From: an uncultured Microbacteriaceae bacterium
Lineage (GTDB): Bacteria; Actinomycetota; Actinomycetes; Actinomycetales; Microbacteriaceae
Direction of reading: 5' to 3'
Assembly: GCA_903907615.1 (NCBI GenBank)
Contig: CAIVOR010000179.1
Location: 1-14,063, forward strand
Length of the DNA: 14,063 bases
Position numbers and translations under genes: made by a program
The notes under the pieces: model-generated
Database searches by the model: none
What the model saw: only the letters and a program-made list of their open reading frames with translations
What the model was told of the DNA's origin: nothing
Shown: positions 7,730 through 14,058 of the stretch, in pieces
Position numbering within the stretch: position 1 is the first letter of the stretch
How the letters are laid out: the number at the start of each line of letters is the position of its first letter

Positions 7730-8089
7730 CTAGCCCTTTGCGGTTCCGCGACGCACGCGCAACTGGTGGAGTGCATCGTCAAGAATCTGTTGAGCCTCTT
7801 CCGGCGTGCGACGTTCCTTCACGTAGGCCAAGTGAGTCTTGTACGGCTCGTTCTTGGCTAACTCAGGAGGGCTGTTCTTGTCGCGACCGGCGGGCAAGCC
7901 TGACGTCGGCGAATCGATGGTGTCGGGGATTTCCTCCGCGGGAAGGCTGGCGGCGTAGTAACGAATGGTCTCGTTGCCCAGGGCATCCCAGTAGGCAACA
8001 GCAATTCGCTCGGCGTGTACGCCGTGGTCCTGCTCCCCCATGGGGCCCGCACCAACACGCGAGCCACGAATGGCACTGCCTCCAGCCAC
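7730..8089 (-). CDS. rbpA: RNA polymerase-binding protein RbpA
   Basis: RbpA is an actinobacterial transcription factor that binds RNA polymerase and the principal sigma factor and stabilises the open promoter complex. The 119-residue product has the N-terminal AIRGSRVGAGPMGE block (6-19), a core domain around 25-75, and a C-terminal sigma-interacting segment from EPYKTHLAYVKERR (81-94) through the helix ending RVRRG. It contains no cysteine: the positions where Streptomyces-type RbpA carries zinc ligands read WDALGNET (34-41) and DSPTSG (59-64). Mycobacterial RbpA is also not of the zinc type, so function need not be lost. The GTG start at 8089 is supported by GGGAG (8097-8101) seven bases away and by the family N-terminus. 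It is two bases downstream of secG and probably cotranscribed with it. Confidence 0.93.
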   Translation of the reverse strand: MAGGSAIRGSRVGAGPMGEQDHGVHAERIAVAYWDALGNETIRYYAASLPAEEIPDTIDSPTSGLPAGRDKNSPPELAKNEPYKTHLAYVKERRTPEEAQQILDDALHQLRVRRGTAKG

Positions 8090-8091
8090 CT

Positions 8092-8340
8092 CTAGGCTCC
8101 CGTGAAGCGGGTGATCAGGCCCAAGACGACGATGGAAACAATCCAGATGAGACCAAGAATGATGGTGATGCGATTAAGGTTTCGTTCGGCCACACCGGAA
8201 GAACCAAGGCTCGACGTCACGCCACCGCCGAACATGTCGGACAGGCCTCCGCCGCGTCCCTTGTGCAAGAGGATGAGGAGCGTCAGCAACAGGCTCGTGA
8301 TGCCCAAAATGACCTGAAGTACAATCTGTAAAATTTCCAT
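8092..8340 (-). CDS. secG: Preprotein translocase subunit SecG
   Basis: SecG is the small auxiliary subunit of the SecYEG channel in the cytoplasmic membrane. The 82-residue product has two predicted transmembrane helices (about 3-25 and 57-77) separated by the conserved loop HKGRGGGLSDMFGGG (26-40) and a Ser/Gly-rich stretch leading to ERNLNR. Length and topology are typical. AAGG (8347-8350) six bases before the ATG is a modest ribosome-binding site. The gene follows tpiA after 51 bases, the usual gap-pgk-tpiA-secG order of Actinobacteria, and precedes rbpA by two bases. A hairpin and a possible -10 element in the upstream spacer suggest that secG-rbpA may have its own transcription in addition to read-through from tpiA. 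Confidence 0.96.
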   Translation of the reverse strand: MEILQIVLQVILGITSLLLTLLILLHKGRGGGLSDMFGGGVTSSLGSSGVAERNLNRITIILGLIWIVSIVVLGLITRFTGA

Positions 8341-8376
8341 GCAAAACCTTGATTTCGTGGACGAAAGAAAACCTCC

Positions 8377-8397
8377 GCTTAGTCTACCCGACTAAAC
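8377..8397 (-). terminator. Stem-loop at the tpiA stop codon (possible terminator or attenuator)
   Basis: On the - strand GTTTAGTC and GACTAAGC pair (eight pairs, one G-U) around the loop GGGTA. The stem includes the tpiA TAG stop. It is followed by GGAGGTTTTCTTTC, moderately T-rich but after a G-rich gap, so at best a weak intrinsic terminator. It could also protect the 3' end of the glycolytic mRNA. It overlaps the possible secG -10 element. Confidence 0.3.
8381..8386 (-). promoter_or_regulatory. Possible -10 element for secG-rbpA
   Basis: On the - strand this reads TAGACT, a fit to TANNNT, 40 bases before the secG ATG, giving a predicted leader of about 30-35 bases. No clear TTGNNN -35 hexamer lies at the right distance, so the call is tentative. 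The same hexamer occurs upstream of sodA. Confidence 0.35.
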
Positions 8398-9174
8398 GAC
8401 GTGCTTGAGGAACCGGCAGATACTTGAGAATTCCGCGACGTCGAGGCTGGCGCCACCGACCAAAGCGCCATCCACATCGGGCTGTCGCATGAATGACGAG
8501 ATATTGCCGGACTTCACTGAACCGCCGTACAGGATGCGAGTTGACTCACCACTGTCGACGCCCCAGACCTCGGTGAGCGCAATGCGCAACGCGCTGCAGA
8601 CTTGCTGCGCCTGCTCCTCGGTCGCTGCCTTGCCCGTCCCGATAGCCCACACCGGCTCGTAAGCGATGACGATTTCCGAGGCAGCAATTCCCGACAGCGC
8701 CGCCGACAACTGAGACACCGGCACGGCGCTGGGGCCGTGCTGCGCTAGGTCTGCCTCGGTCTCGCCGACGCAAATGATCGGAATGAGATTGTGTCGCAGA
8801 GCTGCCTCTACCTTTGAGCGCACAACCTCGTCAGTTTCTGCGTGAAATTGCCGACGTTCTGAGTGGCCAATGATCACGTACTTGGAGCCGAGAGCGCGGA
8901 GAAATCCGCCACTGATCTCCCCGGTAAACGCACCGGTATCGTGCATGGACAAATCCTGACCGCCGTAGGCCAACGAGAATTTGTCGCCTTCGATGAGGTT
9001 CTGGATGCTGCGCAGGTCAGTGAACGGAGGGAACAGCGCCACTTCGGTCGTTGAGTAGTCGTGGTTGGCATCGCGCAGTGTCCACGCGAGTTTCTGAGTG
9101 AACGCAATGGCTTGCAGGTGATCGAGATTCATCTTCCAGTTACCCGCAATGAGCGGGAGACGATTTACTGCCAT
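8392..9174 (-). CDS. tpiA: Triose-phosphate isomerase
   Basis: TpiA interconverts dihydroxyacetone phosphate and glyceraldehyde 3-phosphate in glycolysis. The 260-residue length is typical. The N-terminal GNWKMN block carries Lys14, IIGHSERR carries the electrophilic His104, and AYEPVWAIGTG carries the catalytic base Glu173. The phosphate-binding loops YGGSV and VGGASL are present near the C-terminus. The ATG at 9174 lies inside the last codons of pgk, a ten-base overlap, with a strong GGAGG (9182-9186) seven bases upstream within pgk, so the two are surely cotranscribed. All catalytic residues are intact and function is secure. Confidence 0.97.
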   Translation of the reverse strand: MAVNRLPLIAGNWKMNLDHLQAIAFTQKLAWTLRDANHDYSTTEVALFPPFTDLRSIQNLIEGDKFSLAYGGQDLSMHDTGAFTGEISGGFLRALGSKYVIIGHSERRQFHAETDEVVRSKVEAALRHNLIPIICVGETEADLAQHGPSAVPVSQLSAALSGIAASEIVIAYEPVWAIGTGKAATEEQAQQVCSALRIALTEVWGVDSGESTRILYGGSVKSGNISSFMRQPDVDGALVGGASLDVAEFSSICRFLKHVV

Positions 9175-10379
9175 CCGAGAGCCTCCAGGCCGGGTAGGGT
9201 CTTGCCTTCCAAGAATTCCAGACTGGCGCCACCGCCCGTGGCAATGTGACCAAAGTCGCTGTCGGCAAAACCGAGGGTGCGAACAGCGGCAGCGCTGTCA
9301 CCACCGCCAACGACGGAGAAGCCGGACATGTCGGCCAGTGCTGACGCGATGCGACGCGTACCGTTGGCAAATGCGGGCATCTCGAATACTCCCGCGGGTC
9401 CATTCCAGAAGACCGTCTTGGATTCCCGAATCTTGGTCGCGAAGAGCTCTGCAGCTTCCGGGCCAATGTCGAGTCCCAATCCTGAGGCTCCGAAGGGCGT
9501 CTCCTCGATACTGTCCGCACTCACCACAACGTGCTCTGCGTCGGCCGAGAAACTCGCGGCAACGACAATGTCCGGGGGAAGAATGATGTCCACCCCGAGT
9601 TCGGACGCTTGCCGCAGGTAATCCCGGCACGTCTCAATCTGGTCCTTCTCAAGCAGGCTTGCCCCGACCGCATGGCCCTGCGCGGCGAGGAAGGTGTACA
9701 ACATTCCGCCACCAATCAAGATGGTGTCAACGCGCGGGAGCAGGTGTGAGATCACGCCAAGCTTGTCGGAAACCTTCGATCCGCCCAAAACCACTGTGTA
9801 GGGTCGCTCCGGCGTGGCCGTAAGTTTCTCCAGCACGCGCAGTTCGGTCTCGATCAGCAGACCGGCAGCACTCGGGAGTGCGCGTGCGAGCTCGTACACG
9901 CTGGCCTGTTTGCGGTGGACCACTCCAAAGCCGTCCGAAACGAAGACATCACCGAGTTCAGCGATAGCCGCTGCGAACGAGGCTCGTGCGTCGTCGTCCT
10001 TCGACGTTTCTGCCGGAGAGAAGCGCACGTTCTCGAGGACTGCAACATCGCCGTCTGACATAGCCGCAACGGTCGCATGTGCCGACGGGCCAACGGTATC
10101 GGACGCGAGCGGCACATCTGTTCCCAACAACTCCGCGAGGCGGTGGGCCGCTGGGGCCAGGCTGAACCTCTCGTCCGGCGCACCCTCGGGGCGACCCAGG
10201 TGACTGAGCACGATCACCCGCGCCCCCTGCTCGCGCAGACGCACAATCGTCGGCAACGAGGCACGGATGCGCCCGTCGTCGGTAATGTCACGCCCGGCGA
10301 GAGGAACGTTGAGGTCGCACCGAACGAGAACCTTCTTGCCGCTAAGGTCGCCCAGTGAGTCGAGAGTGCGCAGTTTCAT
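9165..10379 (-). CDS. pgk: Phosphoglycerate kinase
   Basis: Pgk transfers phosphate from 1,3-bisphosphoglycerate to ADP, the first ATP-yielding step of glycolysis. The 404-residue product is of normal length. VRCDLNVP (19-26) and SHLGRP (59-64) form the substrate-binding basic patch, ENVRF is at 116-120, GGSKVSDK at 199-206, and the nucleotide-binding domain ends with GGGDSAAA (358-365) and GGGASLEFLEG (382-392). The hinge-side motif reads SDGFGVVHR where DAFG is more usual, a minor change. The ATG is three bases after the gap stop; the nearest Shine-Dalgarno-like run, GGAG at 10392-10395 inside gap, is 12 bases away, so initiation may be partly coupled. It overlaps tpiA by ten bases. Confidence 0.97.
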   Translation of the reverse strand: MKLRTLDSLGDLSGKKVLVRCDLNVPLAGRDITDDGRIRASLPTIVRLREQGARVIVLSHLGRPEGAPDERFSLAPAAHRLAELLGTDVPLASDTVGPSAHATVAAMSDGDVAVLENVRFSPAETSKDDDARASFAAAIAELGDVFVSDGFGVVHRKQASVYELARALPSAAGLLIETELRVLEKLTATPERPYTVVLGGSKVSDKLGVISHLLPRVDTILIGGGMLYTFLAAQGHAVGASLLEKDQIETCRDYLRQASELGVDIILPPDIVVAASFSADAEHVVVSADSIEETPFGASGLGLDIGPEAAELFATKIRESKTVFWNGPAGVFEMPAFANGTRRIASALADMSGFSVVGGGDSAAAVRTLGFADSDFGHIATGGGASLEFLEGKTLPGLEALGWQ

Positions 10380-10382
10380 GAC

Positions 10383-11387
10383 TTACAGGCGCTCCGCAAC
10401 AAACTCAGTGAGGTCGACGAGTCGGTTGCTGTAGCCCCACTCGTTGTCATACCAACTGGAAAGCTTGACCTGGTTTCCCAGGACGCGCAACAGTCCGGCA
10501 TCAAATATTGACGAGTGGGGGTCGGTCACGATGTCGCTCGACACAATCTCGTCCTCGGTGTACATGAGAATGCCGGCGAGTTCGCCTTCGGCAGCCTTTT
10601 TGTACGCCGCCAGAATCTCATCCCGAGTGGCCGGGCGTTCCATCTCGATGGTGAGGTCGGTGATGGAGCCCGTGGGCACGGGAACACGGAGGGCGAAGCC
10701 GTCAAGCTTGCCCTTCAGCTCGGGGAGCACGAGACCGATGGCCTTAGCGGCGCCCGTCGACGACGGCACGATGTTGATTGCGGCGGCACGTGCGCGGCGC
10801 AGATCCGAATGGGGACCATCCTGCAGGTTCTGGTCGGCCGTGTAGGCGTGAATAGTCGTCATGAGGCCCGTTTTGATGCCGAAATTGTCGTTGAAGACTT
10901 TCGCCAAGGGCGCGAGACAGTTCGTGGTGCACGACGCATTCGAGATGATGTGGTGCGTTGCCGGATCGTAGAGGTGATTGTTGACACCCATCACGAAGGT
11001 GGCATCCTCGCCCGTAGCTGGGGCGGAGATGAGAACCTTCTTGGCTCCGGCGTGCATGTGCTTCACCGCATCCTTGGCGTCGGTGAACCGACCCGTTGAC
11101 TCGATAACGATATCGACGCCGAGGGCGCCCCACGGCAAGTTGGCCGGGTCGCGTTCCTCAAACACGGTGATGTGCTTTCCGTTGACGACGATTCCCTTGT
11201 CGTCATAGCTCACGTCGGCATCGAGCCGGCCCGTGACGGAGTCATACTTCAACAGGTGCGCGAGTACCTTATTGTCGGTGAGATCGTTTACGGCAACGAT
11301 TTCGATGTCGGCACCCTGGGCCAAAGCAGCCCGAAAGTAGTTACGGCCGATGCGACCGAATCCGTTGATTCCAACCTTAACTGTCAA
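10383..11387 (-). CDS. gap: Glyceraldehyde-3-phosphate dehydrogenase, NAD type
   Basis: Gap oxidises and phosphorylates glyceraldehyde 3-phosphate to 1,3-bisphosphoglycerate. I place the start at the TTG at 11387, giving MTVKVGINGFGRIGRN and 334 residues, the usual length, with GGAG (11394-11397) six bases upstream. A longer frame from a TTG at 11399 would put that GGAG inside its own first codons and is rejected; no ATG is available. The Rossmann loop GINGFGRIGRN is at the N-terminus, Asp35 in AVNDLTD suggests NAD rather than NADP, Cys153 in SNASCTTN is the catalytic thiol, and His180 in TIHAYT its partner. The C-terminal block WYDNEWGYSNR is present. It follows sodA after 66 bases and leads gap-pgk-tpiA. 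Confidence 0.95.
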   Translation of the reverse strand: MTVKVGINGFGRIGRNYFRAALAQGADIEIVAVNDLTDNKVLAHLLKYDSVTGRLDADVSYDDKGIVVNGKHITVFEERDPANLPWGALGVDIVIESTGRFTDAKDAVKHMHAGAKKVLISAPATGEDATFVMGVNNHLYDPATHHIISNASCTTNCLAPLAKVFNDNFGIKTGLMTTIHAYTADQNLQDGPHSDLRRARAAAINIVPSSTGAAKAIGLVLPELKGKLDGFALRVPVPTGSITDLTIEMERPATRDEILAAYKKAAEGELAGILMYTEDEIVSSDIVTDPHSSIFDAGLLRVLGNQVKLSSWYDNEWGYSNRLVDLTEFVAERL

Positions 11388-11453
11388 TTGCGTCTCCAAT
11401 ATTCTGTTATGCCCCGTCCGGGCCGTCTCAAGGGTTATTACGAACGGTGTGAG
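11388..11453 (-). promoter_or_regulatory. sodA-gap intergenic leader
   Basis: The 66 bases hold the gap ribosome-binding site and a small GC hairpin (GCCC-GGACG-GGGC on the - strand, 11411-11423) lying about 24 bases before the gap start. No T-tract follows it, so it is not an intrinsic terminator; an operator or leader structure is possible but unsupported. A TTGAGA at 11426-11431 has no well-spaced -10 partner. Either read-through from sodA or a non-consensus promoter must drive gap. Confidence 0.3.
11394..11397 (-). promoter_or_regulatory. gap ribosome-binding site that decides a TTG start
   Basis: On the - strand GGAG sits six bases before the TTG at 11387. Since there is no ATG or GTG near the conserved N-terminus, this site is the main support for TTG initiation. 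Confidence 0.7.
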
Positions 11454-12077
11454 TTAGAAGAGCAGTGATGCGCTCCCGTGTGTGCGTGCTGCGTCGAAGC
11501 GGGCAGAGACATCTGCCCAGTTCACAATGTTCCAAAACGCCGTGACGTAGTCGGCCTTGACGTTCTTGTAGTCGAGGTAGAAGGCGTGCTCCCACATGTC
11601 AAGCGTGAGCAGGGGAATGCTGGCGGCGGCGATGTTTGACTGCTGGTCGAAGAGCTGCTCAATGATGAGGCGCTTTCCCACAACGTCATAGGCAAGGAAT
11701 GCCCAGCCCGAACCCTGAATGCCCATGGCCGTGGCCGTGAAGTGAGCCTGGAACTTATCAAAGTTGCCGAAGTACTCGTCGATGGCGGCAGCCAGCTCAC
11801 CCTCGGGGCGTCCGCCGGCCTGAGGAGCGAGGTTCTTCCAGAAAATTGAGTGGTTGGTGTGTCCGCCGAGGTGGAACGCCAGGTCCTTCTCGAGGCGGTT
11901 AACGTTGGCGAAATCGCCGGCGTCACGAGCCTCTGCGAGCTTGTCGAGGGTGGTGTTGGCACCGGCGACATAGGCGGCGTGGTGCTTGCTGTGGTGAAGC
12001 TCCATGATGGTGGCGCTGATGTGCGGCGCGAGGGCCGAGTAGTCATAATCAAGTTCCGGGAGAACGTAAACAGGCAC
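11454..12077 (-). CDS. sodA: Superoxide dismutase, Mn/Fe family, probably Mn
   Basis: This enzyme dismutates superoxide to oxygen and peroxide in the cytoplasm. The 207-residue product has no signal peptide. The four metal ligands are His28 (MELHHSKHH), His76 (GGHTNHSIFW), Asp160 and His164 (LDMWEHAFYLDY). Glycine in HLGGHTNH and a Gln in FDQQSN, the place of the Mn-type second-sphere Gln, favour manganese over iron, though cambialistic use cannot be excluded. The start is GTG at 12077 with AAGGAG (12084-12089) six bases upstream; the N-terminus MPVYVLPELDYDYSALAPHIS is standard. It lies between whiA and gap with real spacers on both sides (77 and 66 bases), so it probably has its own promoter. 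The symbol sodA follows the inferred metal. Confidence 0.95.
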   Translation of the reverse strand: MPVYVLPELDYDYSALAPHISATIMELHHSKHHAAYVAGANTTLDKLAEARDAGDFANVNRLEKDLAFHLGGHTNHSIFWKNLAPQAGGRPEGELAAAIDEYFGNFDKFQAHFTATAMGIQGSGWAFLAYDVVGKRLIIEQLFDQQSNIAAASIPLLTLDMWEHAFYLDYKNVKADYVTAFWNIVNWADVSARFDAARTHGSASLLF

Positions 12078-12107
12078 AGTTTGCTCCTTGTGTAATCGCG
12101 ACGTGTC

Positions 12108-12131
12108 GGGGAAAGATGTTGCTTTCGCCCC
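12108..12131 (-). other. Bulged stem-loop between whiA and sodA
   Basis: On the - strand GGGG, a two-base CG bulge, AAAG, loop CAACAT, CTTT and CCCC can fold into an eight-pair stem. It lies 23 bases after the whiA stop and 30 bases before sodA. It may end or stabilise whiA mRNA, or sit in the sodA leader. No T-tract follows. Confidence 0.3.
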
Positions 12132-12133
12132 CT

Positions 12134-12139
12134 AGTCTA
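12134..12139 (-). promoter_or_regulatory. Possible -10 element for sodA
   Basis: TAGACT on the - strand, a fit to TANNNT, starts 62 bases before the sodA GTG. A clear -35 hexamer is missing upstream, where the whiA stop codon lies. The predicted leader is about 50 bases and would carry the strong ribosome-binding site at 12084-12089. Confidence 0.35.
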
Positions 12140-12154
12140 CGGGTCGCGACGGGG

Positions 12155-13138
12155 CTAGCCGACATCGAGATCGTCGGGCAGATTGGCATCTGTCGACGGG
12201 ATTCCCTTGTCCTTCGCGGTCTTGTCTGCCAAAGCGAGGAGACGCCGAATTCGGCCTGCCACGGCGTCTTTTGTCATCGGCGGATCGGCGAAGTGTCCGA
12301 GTTCATCGAGTGACGCTTCCCGGTGGTCGAGACGCAAGCGACCGGCGTACATCAGGTGGTGAGGGATGTCGTCACCCAGAATTTCGAGCGCGCGCTCTAC
12401 ACGTGCGCAGGCCGCGACGGCCGCCTGCGCACTCCGGCGCAGATTTGCATCGTCAAAGTTGACCAAGCGATTCGCCGTTGCCCGTACCTCGCGTCGCGTG
12501 CGCAGTTCCTCCCACAGCGCGATACTCGTCGTTGCGCCCATGAGTGCCAACAGCGAGGAAATGGCATCGTCTTCGCGAACCACGACACGGTGAACACCAC
12601 GCACTTCACGAGCCTTGGCCGCCACACCAAGTCGGTGAGCGGCACCCACCAGTGCCATGGCAGCTTCATTGGTGGGAGCAACGATATCGATGGCCGCCTG
12701 TCGACCTGGGTCGGTGAGGGAGCCGGCAGCCAGGAAGGCGCCCCGCCAGACTGCAGCAAGCTCCTCAAGGTTGCCGGTGGTCAAGCGGTTCGGCAAACCA
12801 CGGATGGGGCGGCGACGGGCATCCAGCAGGCCGGTCTGCCGGGCCAACGTTTCTCCCTGTTCAACCACGCGCACGGTGAACGTGGGGTCACCCGAGGCCA
12901 CGGGCGAGAGACGTCCTTCGCTGGCGAGCCCGTAAATTTCGGAGATGTCCCGACGCACACGACTCGCCAGGTCTTGATCGTCGAGTTCAACTTCCACGGC
13001 AATGCGCCCCGAAATAGTGTGCAGACCGCCGGCAAACCTCAGTAGCGCGCTCAGTTCCATGGCGCGCAGGGGAAGCGCTGCCCCGGTGATATTTCGGAGT
13101 TCGGTCTTGACCGCAGCCGTGAGATTGCTTGATGACAT
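12155..13138 (-). CDS. whiA: DNA-binding regulator WhiA
   Basis: WhiA is a transcription factor with an N-terminal homing-endonuclease-like (LAGLIDADG-type) fold lacking nuclease activity and a C-terminal helix-turn-helix; in Streptomyces it works with WhiB at sporulation septation, and it is present in non-sporulating Gram-positives with roles linked to division. The 327-residue product has the typical RGAFLAAGSLTDP block (132-144), NFDDANLRRS (227-236), and the C-terminal SLDELGHFADPPMTKDAVAGR segment (276-296) that forms the helix-turn-helix. The ATG at 13138 has only a modest AGGGG (13145-13149) upstream. It follows rapZ by 11 bases, a conserved neighbourhood in Gram-positive genomes, and is probably cotranscribed with it. 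Target genes cannot be told from this sequence. Confidence 0.95.
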   Translation of the reverse strand: MSSSNLTAAVKTELRNITGAALPLRAMELSALLRFAGGLHTISGRIAVEVELDDQDLASRVRRDISEIYGLASEGRLSPVASGDPTFTVRVVEQGETLARQTGLLDARRRPIRGLPNRLTTGNLEELAAVWRGAFLAAGSLTDPGRQAAIDIVAPTNEAAMALVGAAHRLGVAAKAREVRGVHRVVVREDDAISSLLALMGATTSIALWEELRTRREVRATANRLVNFDDANLRRSAQAAVAACARVERALEILGDDIPHHLMYAGRLRLDHREASLDELGHFADPPMTKDAVAGRIRRLLALADKTAKDKGIPSTDANLPDDLDVG

Positions 13139-13149
13139 GACTACCCCTG

Positions 13150-14019
13150 CTACTCGCGACCCAGGTCGCGGTGTTTCACGCTGACGTCGAGGCCCGGAAT
13201 GTCCCGCAGCATCGCTGAAATTGATTCTACGAGAGCAACCGACCGATGTTTACCGCCGGTACAACCGATTGCCAGCGTGACATGCCTCTTGTTTTCTCTC
13301 TGGAATCCCGCCCACACGGGCTCGAGAGCGCGCGTGTATGCGTCGAGGAACTCAACGGCCCCTGTACTGGACATCACGAACGCGGAGACGTCTGGGTCGA
13401 GTCCGGTCTTCGAGCCGAGGTTCGTCTCCCAAAAGGGATTCGGCAGAAAGCGTGCGTCGGCCATGATGTCGACGTCGGTTGGCGTTCCGTACTTGAATCC
13501 AAAGCTCTGCACGGTCACACGCAACTGTGACTGATCGGCGCCGGCAAACATCTGAGACACCGTGGTCGAGAGCTGATGGATGTTCTTGTCTGACGTGTCG
13601 ATAATGACGTCGGCATATTCACGAACATCTGCCAGTCGGATCCGCTCGGCCTCAATTCCGTCGAGAATCGTACCGTCGCCCTGAAGCGGGTGCGGCCGGC
13701 GAACAGACTCGAAGCGACGCACGAGCGCGGCATCGGTCGCATCGAGGAAAACGACACTGACGTTCGTGCCGTCTCGCAACGACGCCACGATGTCTTTGAG
13801 GTCCGAAAAAAAGGAACCGGTTCGCACGTCGAAGACGGCGGCAATGCGCGGCATATTGGATCCTGCTGCGGAAGCGAGCTCGATGAGCGGACGCAACATA
13901 GCCGGGGGCAGGTTATCGACAACGTACCAGCCCATATCCTCGAGAGACTTCGCAGCCGTTGATCGACCCGCGCCGGACATTCCGGTGAGGATCAACAGGT
14001 CTTGAGGAGAGTCAGGCAT
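13150..14019 (-). CDS. rapZ: Nucleotide-binding RNase adapter protein RapZ family
   Basis: This family (YvcJ/RapZ) hydrolyses or binds nucleotides; the E. coli member is an RNase adapter controlling amino-sugar synthesis, while the role in Actinobacteria is less clear. The 289-residue product has a Walker A loop GMSGAGRS (13-20), DNLPP (35-39), FLDATDAALVRRF (91-103) with RRPHPL, and the C-terminal domain blocks SFGFKYG (172-178), DARFLPNPFW and GCTGGKHRS (252-260). The ATG at 14019 is followed by MPDSPQDLLILTGMSG, the normal N-terminus; an in-frame TGA nine bases upstream excludes a longer form within the window. No good Shine-Dalgarno run precedes it. It leads rapZ-whiA; the uvrC gene often found upstream would lie outside the window. 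Confidence 0.95.
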   Translation of the reverse strand: MPDSPQDLLILTGMSGAGRSTAAKSLEDMGWYVVDNLPPAMLRPLIELASAAGSNMPRIAAVFDVRTGSFFSDLKDIVASLRDGTNVSVVFLDATDAALVRRFESVRRPHPLQGDGTILDGIEAERIRLADVREYADVIIDTSDKNIHQLSTTVSQMFAGADQSQLRVTVQSFGFKYGTPTDVDIMADARFLPNPFWETNLGSKTGLDPDVSAFVMSSTGAVEFLDAYTRALEPVWAGFQRENKRHVTLAIGCTGGKHRSVALVESISAMLRDIPGLDVSVKHRDLGRE

Positions 14020-14052
14020 CGCATTTCACTGGTTCGGTTGGCGGGCGTCCTC

Positions 14053-14058
14053 AGCCTA
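14053..14058 (-). promoter_or_regulatory. Possible -10 element for rapZ
   Basis: TAGGCT on the - strand fits TANNNT and starts 39 bases before the rapZ ATG. The window ends five bases further on, so the -35 region cannot be read. It resembles the TAGACT hexamers before sodA and secG. Confidence 0.3.

Larger units (their letters stand above)
12096..12151. repeat. Paired TCGCGACG octamers upstream of sodA
   Basis: TCGCGACG occurs at 12096-12103 and again in the same orientation at 12144-12151, 48 bases start to start, on either side of the possible sodA -10 and the bulged stem-loop. Each copy contains the palindrome TCGCGA. They could be binding sites for a regulator, but such short GC words also recur by chance. 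Confidence 0.25.

Noticed and set aside
7738..8331. 197-codon + strand frame opposite rbpA and secG
   Set aside because: Covers two recognisable - strand genes; the translation is low-complexity Arg/Gln/Pro and resembles nothing known.
10515..11099. 194-codon + strand frame opposite gap
   Set aside because: Shadow of the gap codons; Gly/Val/Arg-rich without domain features.
11388..11399. Longer gap start at TTG 11399
   Set aside because: It would place the GGAG ribosome-binding site inside its own first codons; the family N-terminus begins at the TTG at 11387.
11401..11431. TTGAGA and CAGAAT as a gap promoter
   Set aside because: Spacing is 19 bases and the -10 match is poor; not strong enough to call.
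12323..13045. 240-codon + strand frame opposite whiA
   Set aside because: Antisense shadow of whiA, with no supporting start site or domain.
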